Origin: an uncultured Bacteroidales bacterium
GTDB lineage: Bacteria > Bacteroidota > Bacteroidia > Bacteroidales > F082
Direction: 5' to 3'
NCBI GenBank assembly: GCA_937884015.1
Contig: CALGBV010000067.1
Location: forward strand, 1 to 9,962
DNA length: 9,962 nucleotides
Below, piece by piece: positions 1-5,467 of this stretch. The stretch's first letter is position 1; each line of letters begins with the position of its first letter. The notes under the pieces were generated by a model, which did no database searches, had not been told where the DNA came from, and saw only the letters and a program-made list of their open reading frames with translations. The position numbers and the translations under genes were made by a program.

Positions 1-1
1 G

Positions 2-1141
2 GCTAAGTTGGAAGAGGAACTTATCGTTCGCCCGACTTCCGAAACCATCATTTGGGACACTTATCGCAACTGGATTAAGAGTTACCGCGACCTCCCGATT
101 CTCTGCAATCAGTGGGCTAACGTGGTGCGTTGGGAAATGCGTACCCGCCTGTTCCTCCGCACGGCTGAATTCCTTTGGCAGGAAGGCCATACGGCTCACG
201 CTACCATGGAAGAAGCCGAAATCGAGGCAAAGAAAATGCTGGGCGTTTACACCGAGTTTGCTGAAAAGTGGCTTGCAATTCCTGTTTATCAGGGCGTTAA
301 GTCGGCTAATGAGCGTTTCGCTGGCGCTTTGAATACCTATTGCATCGAAGCTATGATGCAGGATGGCAAGGCTTTGCAGGCTGGCACTTCTCACTTCTTG
401 GGCCAGAATTTCGCTAAGGCTTTCGATGTGAAGTTCCTCAACAAGGAAAACAAACTGGAATATGTTTGGGCTACGTCATGGGGCGTTTCAACCCGTCTGA
501 TGGGTGCGCTCATCATGTCACATTCCGATGACGACGGCCTTGTGCTGCCTCCAAAAATCGCTCCTATTCAGGTCGTTATCGTCCCGATTTACAAGACTGA
601 TGAAGAACGCGAAAAGGTCAACAGCCGTTGCCTCGAAATCAAGGCTCAGCTGGAAGCCAAGGGCTTGCGCGTGAAATATGATGACCGCGACACCCAGAAG
701 CCTGGCTTCAAGTTCCACGAGTGGGAACTCAAGGGCGTTCCGGTACGTTTGGCAGTCGGCCCTCGCGATGTGGAAAACGGCACCGTCGAACTGGCTCGCC
801 GCGATACCATGACCAAGGAATCGGTCGCCTTTGCCGGCATCGATGCGCATGTCGTCGAACTGATGGATGTCATCCAAAGCAACCTCTATCAGAAGGCTTT
901 GACTTACCGCAACGAACACACTTTCGATGTCAACACTTGGGACGAATTCAAGGCTCAGGTCGAAAAGGGTGGTTTCGTACATGCTTTCTGGGATGGCACC
1001 ACCGAAACCGAACTGAAGATTAAGGAAGAAACCAAGGCTACCTTGCGTTTCATTCCATTGGATGTCAAGGAAGAAGAGGGCGTGGATGTCTATTCCGGCA
1101 AACCGGCCAAGATGCGCGTCTATTTCGCCAAGGCTTACTAA
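2..1141 (+). CDS. proS: Prolyl-tRNA synthetase, archaeal/eukaryal type (5' truncated by window edge)
   Basis: Cytoplasmic class II aminoacyl-tRNA synthetase that charges tRNA-Pro with proline. About 379 codons are visible and the reading frame is open to the left edge. The family is usually near 490-500 aa, so roughly 115 N-terminal residues lie outside, and the TTG at position 8 is internal. Class II motif 2 is seen as RWEMRTRLFLRTAEFLWQEG, followed by HTAHA. Motif 3 reads TSWGVSTRLMGALIMSHSDD and leads into GLVLPPKIAP. An anticodon-binding domain follows from IQVVIVPIYKTDEE, then the C-terminal extension typical of the archaeal-like type, ending in FAKAY; the terminal Tyr is characteristic of this family. 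The extension contains no cysteine, so the zinc site known from Thermus and archaeal enzymes is absent. A strong terminator follows 25 nt after the stop. The product is certain; the upstream context is unknown. Confidence 0.97.
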   Translation, partial: AKLEEELIVRPTSETIIWDTYRNWIKSYRDLPILCNQWANVVRWEMRTRLFLRTAEFLWQEGHTAHATMEEAEIEAKKMLGVYTEFAEKWLAIPVYQGVKSANERFAGALNTYCIEAMMQDGKALQAGTSHFLGQNFAKAFDVKFLNKENKLEYVWATSWGVSTRLMGALIMSHSDDDGLVLPPKIAPIQVVIVPIYKTDEEREKVNSRCLEIKAQLEAKGLRVKYDDRDTQKPGFKFHEWELKGVPVRLAVGPRDVENGTVELARRDTMTKESVAFAGIDAHVVELMDVIQSNLYQKALTYRNEHTFDVNTWDEFKAQVEKGGFVHAFWDGTTETELKIKEETKATLRFIPLDVKEEEGVDVYSGKPAKMRVYFAKAY

Positions 1142-1166
1142 GTCTTGCAATTCATTCATAAAAGGG

Positions 1167-1200
1167 AATCCGCTTGAGCAATCAGGCGGATTTCTTTATT
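1167..1200 (+). terminator. Rho-independent terminator of proS
   Basis: An 11-bp stem with one G-U pair (1167-1177 with 1182-1192) closes a GCAA (GNRA) tetraloop, followed by a T-rich tail (TTCTTTATT). It begins 25 nt after the proS stop codon and would end that transcript. Confidence 0.9.
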
Positions 1201-1219
1201 CTATGTTATTGTGTTATTG

Positions 1220-1351
1220 ATGTCAGATAAAACTATTTTAGGTAAATCAGCAATTTCTCTTTCTTTAGCACTCATACTCTTTAATCAAGAATTAGAGAAT
1301 TTGAGAAGCCTATCGGACATGCAAGACAATGCGCTACAGAAGTCCAACTGA
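1220..1351 (+). CDS. Possible 43-aa small protein (hypothetical)
   Basis: ATG at 1220 opens a 43-codon frame ending in TGA at 1349-1351. The product starts MSDKTILGKSAISLSLALIL, with a short hydrophobic stretch at about residues 8-21, then a polar, partly charged tail (FNQELENLRS...). The frame lies just after the proS terminator, and a perfect hairpin plus T-run begins 12 nt after its stop. That is the layout expected of a short independent transcript. No Shine-Dalgarno or TAnnTTTG promoter box is visible upstream, and I recognise no family. It could equally be a chance ORF or the remnant of a decayed gene. The case rests on the position of the downstream terminator, not on the protein sequence. 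Confidence 0.22.
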   Translation: MSDKTILGKSAISLSLALILFNQELENLRSLSDMQDNALQKSN

Positions 1352-1363
1352 ATTAGAGTCTTT

Positions 1364-1398
1364 CGCTTCGCTCAAGAAACGCGAAGCGGTTTTCTTTT
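1364..1398 (+). terminator. Orphan hairpin with T-run, terminator-like
   Basis: Perfect 8-bp inverted repeat CGCTTCGC (1364-1371) / GCGAAGCG (1381-1388) with a 9-nt loop, followed directly by GTTTTCTTTT. It reads as an intrinsic terminator on the plus strand but follows no confident gene, only the 43-codon ORF at 1220-1351. It may end a small transcript or act as a second stop for proS readthrough. Confidence 0.6.
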
Positions 1399-1650
1399 GA
1401 CTACGTCGAAATGCAAATTCACCGACACGAAGTGAGGTAATCTTCAATTTCCTGCGCGCAGCGCAAACTTCAAGTAGCACTGCGTCCAAAAAAATCTCAA
1501 ATTCTCAAATTCTTGACAAAAAAAGACTTCTTAGATAGTTGTTTGCTGATTATCTTAAGACAAGCCTCCTATTTGTGAAATTGTATATAACTAATTATGT
1601 GTTAATTAGTTGTGGTACTTTCTTAACTTTTACCGGATAGCAAAAAATCT
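1399..1650. other. Intergenic stretch, no gene seen
   Basis: No supported coding region lies between the hairpin and the stop codon of the minus-strand lipoprotein gene. The stretch contains an imperfect palindrome TGCGC-GCA-GCGCA (1453-1465), the string TGCGTCCAAAAAAAT, and a short direct repeat CTCAAATT near 1497-1512. Its flavour (GCGC palindrome, then TCCAAAAA) resembles the repeat field at 4832-5352 but is too diverged to call a copy. Positions 1516-1650 are AT-rich. Confidence 0.5.
1589..1611. repeat. AT-rich inverted repeat downstream of the lipoprotein gene
   Basis: AACTAATTA (1589-1597) and TAATTAGTT (1603-1611) form a perfect 9-bp stem around a 5-nt loop. It lies about 40 nt after the stop codon of the minus-strand GIN lipoprotein gene. 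As a terminator it would be weak, because no T-run follows on the minus strand. A regulatory operator or a simple mRNA 3'-end hairpin are alternatives. Confidence 0.4.
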
Positions 1651-2427
1651 TTATTCCATAGGGAAGACGTCGCCATCGCCGTTGATGTGTTTCTCAACGT
1701 ATGGATGGCCTTTGTAATACACATTGCCGATGGTGCTGATCCAGACCGTCAGTTTGGTCCGGCCCCATACGTAGGCATCGTTTGTTGAGTTCGACTGCAC
1801 CCTGACAAAGTCTGAATACAGTTCTTCGGCATGGAGTGATCCGTAACTGCTTAGGATATGTTCCGAATAGTTTACATTTCCCCGGAGCCAGACCTCTGAA
1901 GTCCCGTTGGAGAACCTGTCCTTTAGCACGTCGCACTTGAAGGTTAAGTCGACCTTGCCGCAGCCTTCCGTAATGCGCAAATAGAAAGCGCGGGTCGCAA
2001 CGCTGCCGGTCGAATCGGTGTTGATTTCGGTGCATCCTCTCAAGGTGTCGTGTGAGATAAGGTCACCGATAGAAGCGTATTCCAGTTCGTAAAGACTGTC
2101 ATAGTAAACCTTCATGTTACATTCGTAGTCGAAACTGCGCAACCAATTGAAAGTATTTTCGTTGCGTACGACAAGGGTGCTGTCTTCCACGACCGTCGTA
2201 ATGCGGTCAATCAGGTTCTCGGGGCATGTGATTTCAATGTGCGGATTGTTGCTCTGAATCAGTTCCACGTTCACGTTGTTGTGAATGCGGACGGCATTGA
2301 ACCACTCGTCGATTGGTCGTTCTTGCGTCACGGGCTCCCCGTTTGAAAAGATGCTGCCCGTCTTGCTGCACGAAACCATCATCAGGCTAACGAGGGAAAA
2401 TAGGAGAACGATGCTGTTTCTTTTCAT
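1651..2427 (-). CDS. Head-GIN (DUF2807-like) lipoprotein
   Basis: A 258-aa predicted lipoprotein. The N-terminus MKRNSIVLLFSLVSLMMVSC is a signal peptide II with lipobox MVSC and Cys20 as the lipidated residue. The next part (FNAVRIHNNVNVELIQSN, then IEITCPENLIDRITTVVEDS and LVVRNEN) has the alternating beta pattern of head-GIN/DUF2807 proteins common in Bacteroidota, continuing into a repetitive beta-rich second half (about residues 95-250). The molecular function of the family is unsettled; an envelope adhesin or scaffold role has been suggested. It is the second gene of a minus-strand pair, and its ATG lies 41 nt inside the end of the upstream PagL-like gene in another frame. No other start would keep the signal peptide, so the overlap looks real and translational coupling is likely. 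An AT-rich inverted repeat lies downstream. Confidence 0.8.
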   Translation of the reverse strand: MKRNSIVLLFSLVSLMMVSCSKTGSIFSNGEPVTQERPIDEWFNAVRIHNNVNVELIQSNNPHIEITCPENLIDRITTVVEDSTLVVRNENTFNWLRSFDYECNMKVYYDSLYELEYASIGDLISHDTLRGCTEINTDSTGSVATRAFYLRITEGCGKVDLTFKCDVLKDRFSNGTSEVWLRGNVNYSEHILSSYGSLHAEELYSDFVRVQSNSTNDAYVWGRTKLTVWISTIGNVYYKGHPYVEKHINGDGDVFPME

Positions 2428-3622
2428 GTTTTGGGAGGTAATAGTTGTGATTGAAATGGTATCCTATGCCAAAGCTGAGGAAATCGGCCTTGATGTCGTA
2501 GGTTGTGAATGCCAAGGTGGCATACAGATTGTCGTAGAAATAATAACGCACGGCCAGTTTTTCGTAGAAACGAAGGAAAAGCGGCGTCGGGTCGGCGGAA
2601 TTCTTGTCGGTGAAATGGAAATCGTCGATGCGGCGGCCTACGTTGAACATGAAGCTCATTCTGTCGAGCATCATCTCGTAGGAAATCAGGAAACCGACTT
2701 TCATGTAGTAATATTCCTTGTCCCAGTCGGGGTGGATGGCTTTGATGGAATTGTCTTTCAGCACCTCAAGACCAACGCCGAGACGGTCGCGCTCGTTGAG
2801 CTGGAACATGAAATTGGCTGCCAGATCGTGAATGAAATAATAGTTGTGCGTGCCGTATTGCTGCGATAAGTCCTTGTAACCCAGCGTGTATTGAATGTCG
2901 GTGACAAAATGCTGCTTGCCATCGAATTCAAAAAGATAGAGCTTTGGCAACAGCCGCTTGTCGATTTGTTCCTTAGGCTTTTTCAAATACCACGAGAATC
3001 CCGTTGCGCCACTGAAAATATTGATGCCCATGTTTGGAGTCCGCGTCGAACCGTTCGAGAAGTGTGTCAGGCCAAAGGAAGTGACCCAATGCAGGCGGTC
3101 GGTGATGCGCTGGCGGTATTCGAAAGATAGGTTGATGGCCGCATTGACGTGCGAGCCAATCGCATAGTTATGGTAGTTTTCCTTCGGGTCAAACTTGTTG
3201 GTGAGGTACGACAGCCCGACACCCAGCTTGAAACCCAAATTGTGGTCTTGGTCGGGGATGATGGGAAAGTTGATGAAAGGGTAGAGGGCGTACACTTGCC
3301 CCAATTCCTTCATGACTTCCTTGTCGCCGAAATGCGAGTAATAAAAGGTGAACCCGATGGAAGGGTAGTTGTGGACGACTTCCCAACGGTGCTGCCCGTA
3401 GGTGTTGCGGCGCAGCGAAAACTCGTAAGATGGCGCATGGTCGCTGTAACGTGCTAAGGCTGAGTGATATTGGTCGCTCTGGAAATAGAGGTAGCCGTAA
3501 TGCATCCTGGCCTCAATCTCATAGTTTTTACCGTTGACCTGAGCCTCCACATTCCGGCTGTTGAAAAGCGAAATCAGAAGCAGGACGGCAGATAAAACGA
3601 TATGTCGGTTACAAGTCTTCAT
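2387..3622 (-). CDS. PagL-like lipid A deacylase / acyloxyacyl hydrolase family outer-membrane protein
   Basis: A 411-aa protein from the preferred start at 3622. A longer in-frame ATG exists at 3697, but the 3622 start gives a clean signal peptide (MKTCNRHIVLSAVLLLISLF, then NSRNVEA|Q), and the promoter box at 3633-3640 would fall inside the longer form. The key motif LTHFSNGSTRTPNMGIN contains HxSN (His187, Ser189, Asn190 from this start), matching the catalytic His-x-Ser of PagL, the outer-membrane beta-barrel enzyme that removes the 3-O acyl chain of lipid A. Alternating aromatic and glycine-rich beta strands run through the protein (ITDRLHWVTSFGLT, YYYMKVGFLISYEM, LSFGIGYHF), consistent with a barrel. 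It is longer than classical PagL (about 170 aa), as is usual for Bacteroidota members. First gene of an operon with the GIN lipoprotein. I am fairly sure of the family; the actual substrate is inferred. Confidence 0.8.
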   Translation of the reverse strand: MKTCNRHIVLSAVLLLISLFNSRNVEAQVNGKNYEIEARMHYGYLYFQSDQYHSALARYSDHAPSYEFSLRRNTYGQHRWEVVHNYPSIGFTFYYSHFGDKEVMKELGQVYALYPFINFPIIPDQDHNLGFKLGVGLSYLTNKFDPKENYHNYAIGSHVNAAINLSFEYRQRITDRLHWVTSFGLTHFSNGSTRTPNMGINIFSGATGFSWYLKKPKEQIDKRLLPKLYLFEFDGKQHFVTDIQYTLGYKDLSQQYGTHNYYFIHDLAANFMFQLNERDRLGVGLEVLKDNSIKAIHPDWDKEYYYMKVGFLISYEMMLDRMSFMFNVGRRIDDFHFTDKNSADPTPLFLRFYEKLAVRYYFYDNLYATLAFTTYDIKADFLSFGIGYHFNHNYYLPKHEKKQHRSPIFPR

Positions 3623-3632
3623 TTTAAAGGTG

Positions 3633-3640
3633 CAAAGATA
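3633..3640 (-). promoter_or_regulatory. Bacteroidota -7 box TATCTTTG for the PagL-like gene
   Basis: On the minus strand TATCTTTG matches the Bacteroidota primary sigma -7 consensus TAnnTTTG. It ends 10 nt before the ATG at 3622, so the leader would be only a few nucleotides. No convincing -33 TTTG element is seen about 20 nt upstream. It supports the 3622 start over 3697. Confidence 0.6.
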
Positions 3641-3778
3641 CAAAAAAGTGATGTTGTGCGGACGTTCTTCTCGTTTTCGTGCGAAACGGATAATCATTTA
3701 AAGCAGATTGGGCCGTTACAAGGCCATATTTTATACAGAATCTAACTATTATTAACACATAGATAACCATTTCTTAGT

Positions 3779-3812
3779 GGATGAACTATGGTTGAATAAT
3801 GGATAAACTATG
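3779..3812. repeat. 12-bp direct repeat with 22-bp period upstream of mazG
   Basis: GGATGAACTATG (3779-3790) and GGATAAACTATG (3801-3812) differ at one base and are spaced by two helical turns. A looser match (AGATAACCAT) lies upstream at 3761. This could be an operator, but chance in an AT-rich stretch is possible. Confidence 0.3.
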
Positions 3813-3933
3813 AATTTATTAACTTCTTTTTACAGTCCGGTCCACGTGGAATACTCTCTGCCTTTAGGAGACATCCAGGATAACCATATAGTAAGAATCG
3901 GCACAATTCAGGATTCAGAATTGAAAAAAACAC

Positions 3934-3941
3934 TATTTTTG
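3934..3941 (+). promoter_or_regulatory. Possible -7 box TATTTTTG for mazG
   Basis: TATTTTTG fits TAnnTTTG and ends 20 nt before the mazG ATG. No good -33 element is seen at the right distance, so this is a weak call from one box only. Confidence 0.35.
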
Positions 3942-3961
3942 CTGACCAAAATTGACGCATC

Positions 3962-4792
3962 ATGGATAAACGATTACAAGCCTTCGAGCGTTTGCTCAAT
4001 ATTGTTGACGAAGTCAGGGCAAAGTGTCCTTGGGACAGCATTCAGACCATCGAAAGCATCCGTCACCTGACCATCGAAGAGACCTACGAACTGAGCGAAG
4101 CCATCCTCGCCAACGACCTTCAGGATGTGAAAAAGGAACTCGGCGACCTGATGCTTCACATTGCCTTGTATTCGAAAATGGCCGACGAGCAAGGTGCTTT
4201 CGACATCGCCGATGTACTCAATGGCATTTCCGAAAAGATGATTGTCCGCCATCCGCATATATTTGGCAGTGAGCATGTTGAGAATGCCGAGCAGGTGTCG
4301 CAGAATTGGGAGAAAATCAAGTTGGAGAAGGAACACAACCGCAGTGTTTTGGGTGGCGTGCCTGAAGGATTGCCGGCCTTGCTGAAGGCCTACCGTATGC
4401 AGCAGAAAGCCGCAGGCGTGGGCTTTGAGTGGACTGATGCTGAAGGTGCCTGGCAAGCCGTGGAGGAGGAAAAACTTGAATTTTTGGAGGAACTGAAAGT
4501 AAAAAATGAGGTTCTGAACCCGAAGGGTGAAGAACCGAGAACTGATAACCGGGAACTGACAACCGAAAACCTGGAAAATGAATTCGGCGACCTGCTGTTT
4601 GCATTAATCAATTATGGCAGGATGCAAGGCATCAATGCCGAGGACGCTCTGGACAAGACCAACCGCAAGTTCCGCCGCCGTTTCAATTACGTGGAACAGA
4701 AAGCCCGTGAAAAAGGCATTGGCATACAGAACCTCAGTCCTGAACAAATGATTGCTTTCTGGGACGAGGCAAAAGCCTTGGAAGACAAGTGA
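3962..4792 (+). CDS. mazG: Nucleoside triphosphate pyrophosphohydrolase MazG
   Basis: A 276-aa two-domain MazG that hydrolyses (d)NTPs to NMP and PPi as a cytoplasmic house-cleaning enzyme. The N-terminal domain has the family opening RLLNIVDEVRAKCPWDSIQT and the Mg-binding set E39-E40-x2-E43 with E59-x2-D62. The C-terminal catalytic domain has HNRSVLGGVPEGLPALLKAY, FEWTD, the acidic run V168-EEE, ENEFGDLLFALINYGR (E207, D210) and TNRKFRRRFNYVE. Between the acidic helix and ENEFGD lies a linker of about 31 residues, roughly 16 longer than in E. coli MazG (263 aa) by my alignment. The extra residues (about 182-203, NEVLNPKGEEPRTDNRELTT) are encoded by a hairpin plus 14-bp tandem repeat, so they look like an in-frame repeat insertion in a tolerant loop. 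The start at 3962 fits the family; no Shine-Dalgarno is present. Confidence 0.96.
   Translation: MDKRLQAFERLLNIVDEVRAKCPWDSIQTIESIRHLTIEETYELSEAILANDLQDVKKELGDLMLHIALYSKMADEQGAFDIADVLNGISEKMIVRHPHIFGSEHVENAEQVSQNWEKIKLEKEHNRSVLGGVPEGLPALLKAYRMQQKAAGVGFEWTDAEGAWQAVEEEKLEFLEELKVKNEVLNPKGEEPRTDNRELTTENLENEFGDLLFALINYGRMQGINAEDALDKTNRKFRRRFNYVEQKAREKGIGIQNLSPEQMIAFWDEAKALEDK
4510..4575 (+). repeat. Hairpin plus 14-bp tandem repeat inserted in the mazG coding sequence
   Basis: Positions 4510-4536 fold as GGTTCT / AGAACC (6 bp) and ACCC / GGGT (4 bp), separated by a symmetric GA/GA internal loop and closed by GAA. Next come ACCGAGAACTGATA (4534-4547), ACCGGGAACTGACA (4548-4561) and a degenerate third copy ACCGAAAACCTGGA (4562-4575). 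The frame stays open. The sequence resembles the AGAACTGA/TAACCG intergenic repeats found in many bacterial genomes, and here it encodes linker residues of MazG. Confidence 0.7.
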
Positions 4793-4831
4793 ACGGGCGT
4801 GAAACACAAATTACCACAAATGATTCATTAA

Positions 4832-4998
4832 TTCCGCCAAGGCGGGTTTCAAGTAAATACGGAGTAAATTTTAGAGTAAATTATTAGTAAATTTCTTTTC
4901 TTGCGCCAGCCATCTGTGGAATTTCTTGCGCTAGCGCATCCAAAAATTTAATCTGTGTAAAATCAGCGTCATCAGCGAAATCTGCGGTTCAAAAAATC
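4832..4998 (+). repeat. Compound intergenic repeat, copy 1
   Basis: About 167 nt, nearly tandem with copy 2. Order of parts: TTCCGCCAAGGCGGG hairpin; four AGTAAAT boxes; CTTGCGCCAGCC with a TCTGTGGAATTTC segment; the perfect palindrome TGCGCTAGCGCA (4927-4938); then an ATCTGTG / ATCAGCG / ATCAGCG / ATCTGCG ladder ending GGTTCAAAAA. It starts 39 nt after the mazG stop. The gap (4793-4831) carries an ACAAATTACCACAAATGA string that itself looks repeat-like. I see no coding function. Confidence 0.85.
4852..4892 (+). repeat. Four phased AGTAAAT boxes in copy 1
   Basis: AGTAAAT starts at 4852, 4863, 4875 and 4886, giving spacings of 11, 12 and 11 bp, close to one helical turn. Copy 2 shows the same spacings. 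Confidence 0.8.
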
Positions 4999-5001
4999 AT
5001 G

Positions 5002-5167
5002 TTCCGCCAAGGCGGGAGAAAGTAAATGCGGAGTAAATTTCCGAGTAAATTATGAGTAAATTTCTTTTCTTGCGCCAGCCAATCCGTGGAATTCAATGCG
5101 CTTGCGCATCCCAAAATTCAATCTGCGTAAAATCAGTGTCATCAGCGAAATCTGCGGTTCAAAAATC
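5002..5167 (+). repeat. Compound intergenic repeat, copy 2
   Basis: About 166 nt with the same order of parts as copy 1, offset by 170 bp. The palindrome here is ATGCGC-TT-GCGCAT (5096-5109), and the ladder is ATCTGCG (5121), ATCAGTG (5132), ATCAGCG (5141) and ATCTGCG (5150). Substitutions between the copies are scattered, so the duplication is not recent or the copies arrived separately. A 134-codon open frame starting at 5052 is only a reading of this repeat and is not called a gene. Confidence 0.85.
5021..5061 (+). repeat. Four phased AGTAAAT boxes in copy 2
   Basis: AGTAAAT starts at 5021, 5032, 5044 and 5055, with spacings 11, 12 and 11 bp, the same as in copy 1. The intervening bases differ between copies (GCGG and TCCG against ACGG and TTAG), so the boxes are better kept than the spacers. 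Confidence 0.8.
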
Positions 5168-5212
5168 TCTGCGGCAATCAGCGGAATCAGCGGGAGAAAA
5201 AAACAGTGTCAA

Positions 5213-5286
5213 TCAACTGCGCTTGCGCATCAAAAATTCAATCTGCGTAAAATCAGTGTCATCAGCGAAATCTGTGGCTCTGAAAA
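5213..5286 (+). repeat. Compound repeat, partial copy 3 (palindrome and ladder only)
   Basis: Contains the TGCGCTTGCGCA palindrome (5218-5229), AAAATTCAATCTGCGTAAAA and the ATCAGTG/ATCAGCG/ATCTGTG ladder, nearly identical to the 3' half of copy 2. The CCGCC hairpin and AGTAAAT boxes are missing. Between copies 2 and 3 (5165-5212) lies a degenerate CTGCGGCAATCAGCGGAATC stretch of the same ladder type. Confidence 0.8.
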
Positions 5287-5313
5287 TAACAATTCCTTTA
5301 ATCCGTAGTTATC

Positions 5314-5352
5314 TAAAAATCAGCGAAATCTGCGAAATCTGCGGCTTCAAAA
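5314..5352 (+). repeat. Ladder fragment, partial copy 4
   Basis: AAAAATCAGCGAAATCTGCG is followed by AAATCTGCGGCTTCAAAAT, matching the last part of the repeat unit with one extra ATCTGCG step. From here to the promoter box at 5408 the sequence is AT-rich with nothing recognisable. Confidence 0.6.
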
Positions 5353-5407
5353 TATCACCTCCATCAAAAAAATCCGCCAAATTTCTTTCCATTCTAAAAT
5401 CTATTCT

Positions 5408-5415
5408 TATATTTG
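5408..5415 (+). promoter_or_regulatory. Bacteroidota -7 box TATATTTG for the lipoprotein/T9SS pair
   Basis: TATATTTG followed by C matches the TAnnTTTG consensus exactly. A start site about 7 nt downstream would give a leader near 45 nt that is A/T-rich and lacks a Shine-Dalgarno. The -33 region near 5383-5386 is only TTTC. It is the best promoter candidate on the plus strand for the genes at 5468-8083. Confidence 0.6.
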
Positions 5416-5467
5416 CAGCCAAATACTCAAATCAAACAAATTTATTAATTAACTAAATCCTAATAGA

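Larger units (their letters stand above)
3623..3961. other. Divergent intergenic region between the PagL-like gene and mazG
   Basis: 339 nt without a supported gene. It holds the promoter box of the PagL-like gene, a 10-bp perfect palindrome TCCACGTGGA (3841-3850), a direct repeat at 3779-3812 and a possible promoter box for mazG. Short open frames on both strands here (for example 86 codons from 3810 on the plus strand) run into mazG out of frame and have no recognisable features, so I treat the region as regulatory or non-coding. Confidence 0.5.

Noticed and set aside
518..1159. 213-codon open frame on the minus strand across proS
   Set aside because: It is the antisense shadow of strongly conserved proS sequence and has no recognisable domain or independent start signal.
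2285..2869. 194-codon plus-strand frame across the PagL-like/GIN gene junction
   Set aside because: It lies antisense to two well-supported genes, and its product is a low-complexity Val/Glu-rich sequence typical of shadow frames.
3810..4070. 86-codon ORF overlapping the start of mazG
   Set aside because: It runs out of frame into clear mazG coding sequence, has no signal or domain, and shows no terminator or coupling layout.
4834..4850. CCGCC-AA-GGCGG as the mazG terminator
   Set aside because: The stem is only 4-5 bp with a minimal loop and a three-T tail, and the same motif recurs at 5004 as part of the repeat unit.
4852..5061. Replication origin or plasmid iterons (AGTAAAT boxes)
   Set aside because: No Rep or DnaA gene, DnaA box cluster or partition gene is nearby. 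The context is an ordinary chromosomal intergenic repeat.
4832..5352. CRISPR array
   Set aside because: The units are about 167 bp, diverged and compound, with no uniform short repeat and spacer pattern and no cas genes nearby.
5052..5456. 134-codon plus-strand frame in the repeat field
   Set aside because: Its product is a translation of repeat copies 2-4 (repeated SICVKSVSSAKS strings). The frame follows the DNA repeats and shows no protein-level signal.
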